DNA of 64,000 bases from assembly GCA_963709295.1 (NCBI GenBank), contig CAVPVW010000008.1, positions 372,001 through 436,000 on the forward strand. The letters are read 5' to 3'. This document shows, piece after piece, positions 53,230 to 63,633 of the stretch. The position numbers and the translations under genes are program-made. Positions within the stretch are counted from its first letter, which is position 1. Each line of letters begins with the position of its first letter. The notes under the pieces are model-generated. The model saw only the letters and a program-made list of their open reading frames with translations. It ran no database searches and was not told the DNA's origin. The DNA is from JBGPQJ01 sp963709295. Lineage in GTDB: Bacteria > Chloroflexota > Anaerolineae > Anaerolineales > Villigracilaceae.

Positions 53230-54338
53230 CCCAGAACTGTAGCCCGAGTCTCAAAATATTATGGGATGCGTTTTCATCCCGATCCATGACGAGACCACAC
53301 ACAGGACAGGCATGCACCCGGACGGACAAAGGCTTCTCAACCAAAGTTCCACAACCAGAAGAGCACATCCTGGATGTGTTGCGTGGATCAACCGATACGA
53401 CACGACGACCAGCGTTCTCAGCTTTGTACGTGGTGTACGTGATCAGTTGCTTCCAGGCTGCATCCGAGATGCTCTTTAGCCAAACGATGATTTTGAAGCA
53501 TGTTCCTGATAGTCAGGTTTTCAAAAGAGATCATGCCGAAACTGTTGACCAGTTCACGACTAACCTTATGAGCAAAGTCTTTGCGCCTGTTGGCAATGCG
53601 TTGGTGGACATGCTGAACGACCTTGCGTTGTTTGGCTCGTTCGGGCGTTCCTTTTTCAGCCCTCGAGAGCAGGCGCTGCACCTGCGCCAGTTCTTTCTCA
53701 GCATGACGAAAGAAGCGGGGATTTTCAATCTTCATCCCATTGGAGAGCGTGGCAAAGCTTTCAAGTCCTACGTCCACCCCGACTGCCAAGCCATTGTAGG
53801 GCAGGGATTGGGGATCCACTTCACAGGCGAAGCAGGCATACCAGTTGCCCAGCGCATCCCTCTGAACGGTGAGTGTCTTGACCCTGCCCTGGATGGGACG
53901 ATGCAGGACGATCCTCACTGCCCCAATTTTGGAAATGAGCAGACTCCTTGCCCGCAGGGAGCAATTCGAAACCAGACTGCTTGAAGGTGAAGCTCGCGTA
54001 CCGACCGTATCCCCGAAAGCGCGGGTAGCCAGGCTTTTCGCCTGCCTTCACTCTACGAAAGAAAGCCTTGAAAGCCAGATCCACTCGCTCCTGAACATTC
54101 TGCAAGACCTGAGAATGGACACGCACCAATTCGGGATGTTCAGCTTTCCAGAACGGCGAGCCGTTTATTCGTGTCGTACAGCGAAAGGGTCTTCTTTTCC
54201 TGCTCCCAGGTGTTTTTGCGAGTGGCCAGCGTCTCATTGAATACCCAACGACAAAGTTCCAGCGTCCGATCGAGTTGGGTGCGTTGGCTCCTGGAGGGCT
54301 CGCAGGCGATACTTGAAGGTTTTTACCGCATAGCTCAT
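53204..54338 (-). pseudogene. tnpB: Degenerate IS605/IS1341-type tnpB
   Basis: Starts MSYAVKTFKYRLR (54338) and runs to a TGA at 53204 only if four one-base insertions are ignored: after RLR, after NKRLAVL, after LLPAGK and after HRLAK. The restored product has the TnpB N-terminal domain (LELCRWVFNETLATRKN), the RuvC first Asp in GLAVGVDVGLESFATL, the Glu block GMISFENLTIRNM, and a zinc finger CSSGCG ... CPVCG followed by DRDENASHNIL with the last Asp. No tnpA is present. Four breaks in 1.1 kb is well above the rest of the window, so decay is likely. Confidence 0.85.
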
Positions 54339-54448
54339 GTGTTCTATTTTACAACGATGTCCTGCACCTTGCAAGGATGTGCGCCTTGCATCCCCATTGC
54401 TGCCCGTGCTGGCCTGCGCCAGCAGGACAGTGAAGCAAGGGGCCTATG

Positions 54449-54468
54449 CCCCCGCGAATTCGCGGGGG
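54449..54468. repeat. Left-end palindrome of the IS605-type element
   Basis: Self-complementary 20-base sequence centred on GAATTC with CCCCCGC/GCGGGGG arms. Lies about 110 bases upstream of the tnpB start. Confidence 0.6.
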
Positions 54469-54593
54469 TTTCGGCGCTGTTTCGGAAAAAGGGACACCAA
54501 TAACCCTATCCCGGTGCAGGCAGGTTAGTGCCAGGGATTACACTAAATCGTTATCCTGTAGTACACCCCATCAATTATTTTTGAGGAGTCCAC

Positions 54594-55250
54594 ATGACAC
54601 ACACTCAACCTCAGGGTTATCTTGCCCTCCCGACCACTGGCAAGGGATCCGGCGTATTGGTTCTTCATGCCTGGTGGGGACTGAACGATACGATCAAGGC
54701 TTTTTGCACGCGGCTGGCCGAATCCGGTTTTGTGGCCTTCGCCCCGGACCTCTATCATGGCAAGGTGGCAGATACTATCCCTGACGCGGAAGCACTTGGC
54801 AGTGCTCTCGACGCCAATCACCTCCAGGCCAAGGCTGAGATTGCGGAAGCAGCGATGTTTCTCAGCAAACGTGCCGGGCAAGGCGATAACGGTCTTGCTG
54901 TGATTGGCTTTTCTCTGGGCGCGTATTATGCGCTGGACCTCGGTTCCTCCGACCCCGAACGCATCCGCTCTGTCGTCCTCTTTTACGGGACCGGGCCTGC
55001 TGACTTCAGCAAGTCAAGAGCGGCCTACCTCGGCCACTTTGCCGGGAACGATGAGTTTGAGCCGCAATCCAACGTCGACGAATTGGAGGAATCCCTGAGG
55101 CATGCCGGTCGCCCGGTGACTTTCCATCACTACAGCGGTACCGGACACTGGTTCTTTGAACCTGACCGCCCTCAAGCATACAATCAGGCGGCTGCGAGCC
55201 TTGCATGGGACCGAACCCTGGCCTTCCTGAAGGGTTCCTCCACCTTGTAA
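54594..55250 (+). CDS. Dienelactone hydrolase family protein
   Basis: 218 residues, alpha/beta hydrolase. GVLVLHAWWGLNDTIKAFCT, VAFAPDLYHGKVAD, the nucleophile elbow VIGFSLGAYYAL, HFAGNDEFEP (Asp) and YSGTGHWFFEPDRPQAYN (His) complete the triad. True dienelactone hydrolases use Cys; here Ser occupies that place, so an esterase of another substrate is likely. TGAGGAG precedes the ATG. Confidence 0.9.
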   Translation: MTHTQPQGYLALPTTGKGSGVLVLHAWWGLNDTIKAFCTRLAESGFVAFAPDLYHGKVADTIPDAEALGSALDANHLQAKAEIAEAAMFLSKRAGQGDNGLAVIGFSLGAYYALDLGSSDPERIRSVVLFYGTGPADFSKSRAAYLGHFAGNDEFEPQSNVDELEESLRHAGRPVTFHHYSGTGHWFFEPDRPQAYNQAAASLAWDRTLAFLKGSSTL

Positions 55251-55411
55251 GTCCAATCTAACCCCGCTTCCTGATTAAATGTGCATTCGACATAGCGACT
55301 GTTATATGAAAACAATTAACCTTATCGAGTAATAACTGTGAGGAGTTTGTATTCCCAACCGGCGCGGAGTAGGGATCCAGAAGAAAGATAAGCATGGCTC
55401 CTGTCAATAAT

Positions 55412-55448
55412 AAAGAAAGACGAAAGCGGATTTCTTTCGTCTTTCTTT
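55412..55448 (-). terminator. Terminator of the threonine synthase / receiver / kinase cluster
   Basis: Perfect 15-bp arms AAAGAAAGACGAAAG (55412-55426) and its complement (55434-55448) with a 7-base loop, T-rich on the minus strand after the stem. It lies 31 bases past the last gene of the leftward cluster. Confidence 0.8.
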
Positions 55449-55479
55449 GGTTAATAAATCCGATTCTGGAACTGCCGGG

Positions 55480-56670
55480 TCAGTCGAGGTATTTCAGCCC
55501 GGAGCCTGTGTTGAACAGGACGATGCGTTCCTGCGGGTCGATCCACTTCTGCTGGATGAGCTTCTTCAACGCAGCGAGCGTTGCTGCACCTTCCGGGGCG
55601 GCAAAGATACCCTCCGCCCGGCACAACTCCTTTTGGGAAGCCAGGAGTTCCTCGTCGCTGACGGCCAAAGCGATCCCATGGCTGTCGCGGATGTCCTGAA
55701 GGATGATGGAATCTGCAAAACTTTTGGGCACGCGCAAGCCGGAGGCGACCGTGCTGGCGTTGGTCCAGAAATCGCAAAAGGTGGCACCCGATTCATAAGC
55801 CCGCACGACCGGCGCACAACCAGCCGCCTGCACCGAGACCATGCGCGGACGTTTTGCCTCCTTCAACCAGCCCAACTCCTCGAGTTCAGCGAAAGCCTTC
55901 CACATCCCGACCAGGCCGGTGCCGCCGCCTGTGGGATAGATGATGACTTCCGGTAAGGTCCAGTCAAAGGCTTCGGCAAGCTCGTAACCCATGATCTTCT
56001 TGCCTTCCGTGCGATACGGCTCTTTAAAGGTGGACAGGTCGAACCAGCCCTCCTCGCGCGCCTTGACCCCTGCCATGCCCGCGGCGTCGCTGATCAATCC
56101 CTCCACCAGAACCACTTCTGCACCGGCCATTCGGCTTTCTTCCATGTTCGCCCGCGGAGTATCCTTCGGCATATAGATCATGGCCTGCATGTCCGCCCGC
56201 GCGGCGTAGGCCGCCATGGCTCCGCCCGCATTGCCGGCCGTGGGAATGATGACCTTTTTAATGCCGAGTTCCCTGGCCTTCGAGATCGCGGCGGAGAGTC
56301 CGCGCGCTTTGAAGGACCCGGTGGGGTTGCTGCTTTCATCCTTTACAAATAAATTCTCCAGCCCGAGGGTTTTTTCCAGGTGCGGAAGCCTGAGCAGGGC
56401 AGTATCCCCCTCGCCAAGAGAGACCATGTTCTGAGGATCCAGGACCGGCAGGAGTTCGTGCCAGCGCCACATCCCCTTCAATCGGCTGTGGATCTCGCTG
56501 CGGTCCACATGCCGGTGCGCTTCGGCCAGGTCGTAGTTCACCAGCAGAGGAGACTGGCAGTCCGGACAATAGGTATGGATCTCCTGCACGGAGTACCTGC
56601 GGCCGCAACCGGAACAGGAGAGGTCTGTGACGTAGGAAATTTTCGAGAGAGTGGTTTTGGACGCTGCCAT
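55480..56670 (-). CDS. thrC: Threonine synthase
   Basis: 396 residues from the ATG at 56670 (another at 56682 is possible). An N-terminal zinc ribbon (LSCSGCGRRY ... TYCPDCQSP) precedes the PLP core: SLGEGDTALLRLPHLEKTLG, the PLP Lys in NPTGSFKARGLSAAI, the phosphate loop TAGNAGGAMAAYAARA and IYPTGGGTGLVGMWKAF. It converts O-phosphohomoserine to threonine. It is the last gene of the leftward cluster and follows a stand-alone receiver gene; no ribosome-binding site is obvious. Confidence 0.93.
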   Translation of the reverse strand: MAASKTTLSKISYVTDLSCSGCGRRYSVQEIHTYCPDCQSPLLVNYDLAEAHRHVDRSEIHSRLKGMWRWHELLPVLDPQNMVSLGEGDTALLRLPHLEKTLGLENLFVKDESSNPTGSFKARGLSAAISKARELGIKKVIIPTAGNAGGAMAAYAARADMQAMIYMPKDTPRANMEESRMAGAEVVLVEGLISDAAGMAGVKAREEGWFDLSTFKEPYRTEGKKIMGYELAEAFDWTLPEVIIYPTGGGTGLVGMWKAFAELEELGWLKEAKRPRMVSVQAAGCAPVVRAYESGATFCDFWTNASTVASGLRVPKSFADSIILQDIRDSHGIALAVSDEELLASQKELCRAEGIFAAPEGAATLAALKKLIQQKWIDPQERIVLFNTGSGLKYLD

Positions 56671-56701
56671 GATAGGAAGCATTGTAATATGTCCGATGAG
56701 A

Positions 56702-57097
56702 TTAAGGAGCAGGTTTGGGAGAGGGTGCCGGCACAAAGGCTTCCACACGCGCCCACAGCTCGCGAATGTTGATCGGCTTGGACATGTAGACATCGCAGCC
56801 GGCCTCGAGCGCTTTCTCGGCATCGCCCTTCAAGGCATTGGCGGTGACCGCAATGATCGGCACATACACCAGTGCGGTCTTGGAGCTGGTGCGCAAGCGG
56901 CGCGCCACCTCATATCCGTCGATATCCGGCAGGTTGATGTCCAGCAGGATCAGATCCACATCCTGGCTTTCGGCCATGGCCACGCCTCCCAGGCCGTTCT
57001 CCGCCTCCAGAAGCCGATACCCGCGCGCTTCAAGCGCACGCTTGACCAGCATCATGTTGTCTTGATTATCTTCAATATAAAGAACATTGTTTCCCAT
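56702..57097 (-). CDS. Single-domain response regulator
   Basis: 131 residues: one receiver with YIEDNQDNMMLVKRAL, phospho-acceptor Asp in LILLDINLPDIDGYEVARRL, Thr in AVTANALKGD and Lys in MSKPIN, plus a short Pro/Ala tail. AGGAGAGAC precedes the ATG. It lies between the PLP-receiver fusion and threonine synthase and is a likely phosphorylation target of the large kinase. Confidence 0.93.
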   Translation of the reverse strand: MGNNVLYIEDNQDNMMLVKRALEARGYRLLEAENGLGGVAMAESQDVDLILLDINLPDIDGYEVARRLRTSSKTALVYVPIIAVTANALKGDAEKALEAGCDVYMSKPINIRELWARVEAFVPAPSPKPAP

Positions 57098-57111
57098 TAT
57101 CTGTCTCTCCT

Positions 57112-58770
57112 TTAGGTCCCACTTTTCTCATCGATCTTGTCTTCTATGACGTGGATGACCTGGTCCACGAATTTGCGGGTCGGCAGCGATCCTTTTTGAT
57201 AGATGGCCTCGATATGGCCGTTCAAGCGTTTTCGTTCTTCGGGAGTGATATCCTTGGCGCTGACCACGATCACCGGAATATCCTTTGTGCGTGGGTCGAG
57301 CTTGAGCTCCTCCACGAGGCCGAAACCATCCATACCCGGCATGATCAGATCCATCATGATCAGGTCGGGCAGTCGCTGGCGCGCCATGGACAAGCCTTCC
57401 CAGCCGTCCCTGGCATGAAACACGCGGTAATTCTTCCGGCTTTCGAGAAAGCGCCGGATCAGCAGGGCATCGTCGTCGTTGTCGTCCACGAGCAAGACCG
57501 TGGTGGTCTTTTCATCCAGGTTTTCGAGCGCAGCCTGCAGGCCTTCGCGCGGTGCAGGGGATTGGTCCTGGCTCAAGTGCACATCCACCGCCCATTGGTC
57601 GCCCAGGACGTGCTTTTCGACCGGGAAGGTATGCCCGGTGCAGTTGACCACGACTGTTTCATTGGAACTGATCGTCCCCGCCTTCAACAATCTTTTGAAG
57701 CCCGGCAAAGGCGACCGCGGTCGCCGGCTCCACCGCCATGCCCTCGCTCTTCGCCAGGGCGCGCATGGCTGCAAAGGCCTCGCCATCCGAGACGGATTCC
57801 ATTGTGCCACCATGGATTGCTGGGTCAAGGTTCCACAGATAGGTATAGGATTTGCCCGGGTCGCCGGTGGAAAGGATGATGATGCGCGTGTCGGGGACGA
57901 CCGGCTCAGCCGTATCATTGCCCGCTTTGAAAGCCTTCACCATCGGCGAACAGCCTTCAGCCTGGATGACCGCCAGGTTGGGCACATGGTCGATCAGGCC
58001 CATTTCAAGCATTTCCTGGAAACCATGATAGACACCCAACGGCCCCAGCCCACCGCTGACCGCCTGGATATACCAGTCCGGCGCCCGCCAGCCCAGCTGC
58101 TCGACGATCTCGTAGGCAATGGTCTTCATCGACTCGCGCGATGGAATCGAACTTGCGCCGCGGTCGAGGTGCAGACCCCTGCGCTTCGCAAACTGCGCCG
58201 CGATCTGCTTGGTCTGGTCGTAAGTGCCGCTGACTTTGATCACCTCGGCGCCGAACAGAGCCACCTCGCGCAGCTTCTCCTGCGGCACCATGCTGGTCAT
58301 AAACACCCACAGCTTGATACCCGCCCGGGCGCAGGCCGCCGCATAGGCGACCGCGGCATTGCCCGTGGAGGCGATCACCGCCTCCCGCACGCCGCCCTCA
58401 TTCATCGCTGCCACCGCGACGGCGGCCTGGCGGTCTTTGAAGAACTGGTCGGGCCGTAGCGCTCATCCTTGATATACACATGGTCATGCCCGAGTGCGGG
58501 CGCGAAGCGCTGGGACAGCCACAATGGCGTCCCTCCGGCAGGGTAGAGATCGAGAGCGGAGGGGTCCGCCAGCGGCAGGATATCCCGGTACCGCCACAGG
58601 TTGGACGGACGGTCCGGCAGGCCGCGCAGAATCTCGCGCTTGAAAGTCTCGAAATCGTAATGCGCCTCCAGCCATTGCGAACTGCAGTTTTTACAGACAG
58701 CCGGAACAAAAGGTTCATAGGGCTGCTGCTGACCGCACTCGACGCATTGAAGGAATTTTGGAGACGCCAT
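57112..58770 (-). CDS. Threonine synthase-like PLP enzyme fused to a receiver domain, frame-disrupted
   Basis: About 552 residues. Start at 58770 (MASPKFLQCVECGQQQPYEP), two bases after the kinase stop. An N-terminal ribbon (CVECG ... CKNC), GGTPLWLSQRF, the PLP Lys in GPTSSFKDRQAA, ASTGNAAVAYAAACARAG, SGGLGPLGVYHGFQEM and VVVNCTGHTFPVEKHVLG form a full threonine-synthase-like enzyme (to about 57576). After a 24-residue linker the same frame continues into a receiver (57498-57130) with VDDNDDDA, Asp in LIMMDLIMPGMDGFG and Lys in VVSAKD. Two one-base breaks (58438-58446; A4/T4 run 57693-57696) interrupt the enzyme part only. The enzyme-receiver join itself is uninterrupted. Confidence 0.82.
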
Positions 58771-58771
58771 T

Positions 58772-61700
58772 CTACTTTTCCAGTTTCTCCGCGGGCTCGG
58801 TGAGCCGCGCCTCAAGCGGGAGTTCCACATAGAATACGGAGCCCTCGCCCTCCACGCCGGAGCTTTCCGCCCACAGGCGCCCGCCGTGCATTTCGATCAG
58901 CCTGCGGCTGATGGGCAGACCCAGGCCGGTGCCGCCCGCCTTGCGCGTGGAGGATGAATCCACCTGGGCGAACTCCGGTGAAGACCTCCTCCAGTTTGTC
59001 AGCGGGGATTCCCATGCCGGTGTCCTTGACCTTGATCAGGACATGTTCATCCGCGCAGGAGGCAAGGATCGAGATCTTTCCGTGTTCGGTGAATTTAATC
59101 GAGTTGTTGACCAGATTGATCATCACCTGGCGCAGGCGGGTGCGGTCCGCCGTGATTTCCACTTCCCTGTCAGAATTCGCTATCAATGAAAAGCGAGATG
59201 TTCTTTTCGCTGGCCAGCGTGGAGGTGATGCTGGTGACCTCGTCCAGGATCTCGTGCACCCGGAATTTCTCGATGTTCAGGTTCATGCGCCCGGCCTCGA
59301 TCTTGGCCATGTCGAGCACGTCGTTGATCAGGTGCAGCAGATGCTTCCCGTTCTTCTGGATCAAACCGAGGTCGTTCTGCATGTTATCCGTCAGAGGACC
59401 GTCCAGCTCTTCCAGCATCACGTCGGCAAAGCCGAGGATGGAGTTGAGCGGTGTGCGCAGCTCATGCGACATGTTGGCCAGGAACGAGGACTTCAAGCGG
59501 TCCAGTTCGCGCAGCCGGTTGACAGCCTGCTCCAATTCCGCGGCACGTTTTTCATTTTGCTCGGAAAGCCTTAGGTTTTCTATATGGGAACTTAATTGAC
59601 CGGCGACGGCTTCGATGATCTCGCGCGCTTCCTCGGTGGACATGGCTTTGTCAACCGTCAACTGGCCGATGGCCTCGTCGCGTACCGATAGAGGAACGGC
59701 CATGGCATGAGACTCGCTCTGGTGTCCGTCATCTTTAAGGGAAACCACTTCAGCCAGATTGTAGGCGTATCCCAAAGATCCATCAGCGAGTGAACCGGTG
59801 TAAGCTTCCCAACCTTCGTGGGTCAGGCGGCGTGTGATTAGTTCCGCTTCGGCACGATACCGTTCCGCCGTTTCGAGCAGGCGCAGGTTCTCGATCTGCT
59901 GGGTCACCTGGCGCGCGACACGTTGAACGAGTTCCTTTCTTTCTTCCGTCCAGGCTTCATCCTTTAATTCCACATTAAAGGCTCCGACCGGTTCCCCGGT
60001 AATTTCGAGTGGAAGTGACAATGCATGGGCATTGGACGATGATGTCATATCCGCGCCTGATAATGTGATAACCTGGTTTTGATCGAACACAAAGCTGGTT
60101 TGTTCCGGCCTGTGGATGGCATCCATATAAGTTGCCCAGCCCGTCCGCGTCAGCCGCCGCGACTGAGATTCGATTTCAGCACGAGCCTGCTCGGTTTGAG
60201 CGAACAACTCCGAGTTCTGGATGGCAATGGCCAGCTGCCCGGCCAGGGCTTCGAAGGCCGGTAAGTTGACCTCGCTCAGCGTGCCGGGCTCTTCACTCTG
60301 CATATCGAGCACGCCGAGGATGCGTTCACCCGAGATCAACGGCACAGCCATCTCGGAACGGGTCCTGGGAAGCAATCGATTGGGTTTGAAGTTCGGGTTT
60401 TCCAGCGTATCTCCCACAATGACCGGCTTCCTGTCGAGCACCGCCCGGCCGTTCAGGGAGGCGTAATCAATGGTCAAGCGGTGTCCCCGCTTGAGGAGCG
60501 CCTCACCCACTTCGCCGGTGCCGGCGCGCAGGAGGAGCAGGCGCCCAGCCGGATCAGTCCGATACACCTGTGTGTAATACAGACCGAACCGGGAGCGGAT
60601 TAACTCGGCGGCTGTCGTCAACATCTCATCCATGTCCGCAACGCTACTGGTCACGGTACGGCCTACTTCGGAGGCCAGCTCCAGGTCGTGGGTGCGATCT
60701 GCAACGCGCTGCTCGAGAGAACCAACCAGGTTCCTTAACTGTGAGGTCATGTTGTTGAATGTGGCTGCCAGAACACCCACTTCATCGCGGGTGGTTACCT
60801 TTACTTCGGCGTCAAGTTCTCCGGAAGCCACCTTGTCCGCCATGGTCTTGAGTTGGAGAATGGGATTGGTAATCAGTCGGGCCAGGAACACCGCGGTAGC
60901 GCCAACGATGGCGGTGATGACGAGAAGCAGAAGAATATTGCTGCGCGTCTGGGCATCCACGGATTGCAGGGCCTCGGCACTGGATTGCCTGGCTACGACC
61001 CGCCAGCCAAGACTGGAAATATTCCGGGCAGCCATGTCAGAGCCCGGGACGCCTACAGGAGCCTGACTGGCAAGGTTAAGAATATCATCGTGCAATAATT
61101 CGACGAAGGTTTGGTTGGTTACAAAGAAAGCACCGAGGTCAAGGGTCGCATCCGCCATAGCCAGATGGTGAGTACCATCCTGCTCGGCTTCCAGCTCAAG
61201 TTCCTGACCGCTGGGCAGGTAAATATCCGTTTTTCCGGTCTGCCCGAACTGCCCGCTGAAGAGCGACGCCGCAAGGGTGGAGAAGTCCACTGTCGAGCGT
61301 AAAACGCCTACAACATCCGTGCCATTCTCCGCATAGATGGCGGCAGCCATGTTGATGGCTATGGTTTGGCTGCTTTCATCGTATCCCGGCTGGCCGATGT
61401 ACACCCCCTGATGAGCTGCCGTTTGCCACCATTCTTCATCTCCCTGGTAATAGTCCGAGGTGCGGTTGGTGGACGCGATATTCAGCCCCTGACGGTCGGT
61501 GAGGAACACTCCACATGTTCGGGGAATTTTTCCTTGAAGTGCACAAGTTCTGCAGAGAGTTCGTTTTCCAGGACAGAAGCCACCAACGGGTTGGCGTTGT
61601 CATCCGCTGCATCCGCCGCCCTCCACTGCTGATCGAGGATATCAATGGCTGCCGGGCTCAGGATGGTTTCCATGGTTGCCTTCACCGCTTCGTCTTGCAA

Positions 61701-62876
61701 AGCCTCGTTGATGGCCAGCGAACTCACAAGATCATATTCACGCTTGACCGTCTGCCCGATCTCCAGCGCCTTGGCCTTGGCGAGATTGTTAAGGTTCCCG
61801 CCGATGTTCTTCGTGATCGTGGTGCGCATGGATTGGATGGAGGAATAAGACGCAACTCCCATGGACAATAATGCCATGAGCACAAAGGCGGTGATCAACT
61901 TGGTGCGGATGCTGCCCATGGCCGCCTGGCGGATAACAAAAGCCACCAGCCCTATCGCAGCCAGGCCGATCGCAAAGGGGGCAAAATTTTGCAGTGTGGT
62001 GGACCTGAGTCGGAAGGCCGGGTTCAACAATTCGATGCCGATCGTGACCATCACAGCAACAACTGTGGCAATAATAGCCTTCCGCCGTTCTGATTTTGGA
62101 AACACCCAGGTGATCAGGACAGACGCCAGGATCACAATGTATGCCAGGGCAAGCGCAAAAACATTACCCAGGACAAGAACTGCCAGGATGGGCGGAACAA
62201 CAGCGAGGCCATATATTATCCAGAGGCCTCCCACCAGCCTGCCCCGGCGAATTAGGAAAAAACCCACAATACCCGCTGCCACCATCAGGATCGTAACCGG
62301 CGTGAGCAGATAATCCGACGCATCAAAATGACCCTTCTGGAGAATAAAGACGTTATAGACCGAGAAGATAAAGAAGACCACCCCAAGGAAGGTAAAGATT
62401 CCAGCCGTCCATAAGGCCAGTTGGACCTGTCTGGCGGTGGGAGCATCAGGTGTATCTGTGGTTGTACTTTTTTCCTTTGGAGAAAGCGCCATTTGGAATT
62501 TAGCGACGGTCTTTCGAGCGGCCGATATCACAGAGACCTGTTGAGAAACCCCTTGAGCTGCTGTCATGGCAACCGGTCCGGCAACCTGTGCACTTGCGGT
62601 TTCAACCAATTTTTCAGCAGGCAAACCTTCCGGTGCGAGGGGCTGTGCCTCAGGTTGATTTACCTGCTGGTCAGCAGTTTTCGCCTCCGGTTCAACAACG
62701 TGGGATTTAAGCACTTCCGCTTCAGGAGCGGCAGGTTTTACATCCGGCTGGGGAATCTGCGTTTTCAGCGTTTTCGTCAGCTGGTCTTCGACCTCCTGGT
62801 TGGGGTCGGGGTCGACCTGTTTGGCATCCGAGAGCAGGGATTCAAGCCGTTTGTATTTGGGGTTGTTTTGTGACAT
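58772..62876 (-). CDS. Very large membrane hybrid-input histidine kinase, frame-disrupted
   Basis: About 1365 residues from the ATG at 62876. Order: a Pro/Glu/Ala-rich cytoplasmic stretch (1-150), about eight membrane helices (150-330), an extracellular dCACHE-like domain with DRQGLNIASTNRTSDYYQGD, a helix, HAMP (LARLITNPILQLKTMADKVA), a GAF (VPLISGERILGVLDMQS), two shorter GAF-like segments each opening with RRLT-x-x-GW-x-x-Y, HisKA (His in SFLANMSHELRTPLNSILGF) and HATPase (NLVNNSIKFTEHG, DTGMGIP, GGTGLGLPISRRLIEMHGG). Breaks: 61508-61512, A4 at 59189-59192, CC at 58975-58976. It should phosphorylate the receivers encoded just downstream. Confidence 0.85.
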
Positions 62877-63629
62877 AAACGTTTAGCTCCTCAGCGAGCT
62901 GCTGATACTGCTGCGCGCCCCGGCTGGTCGGTGCATGGACCAGGACGGGTATCCCGGCCAGCTGGGCTTCGCGCAATTTGGTGTCAAAGCCGATAATGGT
63001 ATTCAAAAGTCCGACATCGAAATACGAGCGCATCTGTTCCAGCATGCGCGTGTGGAAGCTGCCGCGCCTGTCGAACATGGTCACCAGCAGGCGGTAAGCC
63101 AGCTCGGGGTTGGTTCGCTTTCGAATCAACCGGATCAGTTCGAACATGTCCGTCAGGGCCTGGATGGAAAAGAACTCACACTGCGTGGGGATGATCAGAA
63201 GGTCTGCGGCGGTTAGGGCGTTGAACGTGAGCGGCCCCACCGAAGGGGGGCAATCCAGCATCACCACCTGATAATCCTGAACGCTTGGCGTCTGCAAAAC
63301 TTTGCGCAGCTTGTATTCATATTCAGGCATTTGGTACAACTCGCGGCTGATCGTCAGCATCGCATCGTTGGACGGGATGATGTCCAGTCCCGGCAGGTTT
63401 GTTTCTGCCCTGGTGGTCGCAAGGTCCACTTCGCCTGTCAACACCTCGGCGATGGAATAACTGGCTTCGTTGGAGTCCAGCCCAACACCGGAGGTCAGGT
63501 TGGCCTGCGGGTCAAGATCGACCAACAAGGTCTTGATCCCCAGCCTGGCGAAACTTCTCCCAGGCTGATGGCGGTGGTGGTCTTGGCCACTCCGCCTTTT
63601 TGATGGCAGATCGCAATGACGTAAGGCAT
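62842..63629 (-). CDS. ParA/Soj-like ATPase, frame-disrupted
   Basis: About 262 residues from the ATG at 63629, with AGAGGTAACC upstream. The deviant Walker A is CHQKGGVAKTTTAISLG. The frame then breaks at about 63552-63562 and resumes as SFARLGIKTLLVDLDPQANL, VVMLDCPPSVGPLTFNALTA (Walker B) and LVTMFDRRGSFHTRMLEQM. ParA proteins position chromosomes or protein arrays on the nucleoid. There is no parB here; it lies between two signalling genes and overlaps the kinase start by 35 bases, suggesting it positions a signalling complex (inference). Confidence 0.87.
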
Positions 63630-63633
63630 CAGG

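Larger units (their letters stand above)
53204..54468 (-). mobile_element. IS200/IS605-group element, tnpB only
   Basis: The tnpB remnant is bounded by a 20-bp perfect palindrome (54449-54468) on its 5' side and an imperfect hairpin (53195-53214) at its 3' end, matching the left- and right-end hairpins of this group. Without tnpA it would need a transposase in trans. Exact ends are not determined, as this group leaves no target duplication. Confidence 0.6.

Noticed and set aside
62842..63629. Chromosome partition locus with origin
   Set aside because: No parB, parS-like repeats or dnaA boxes nearby; the ParA gene is embedded in a signalling cluster.
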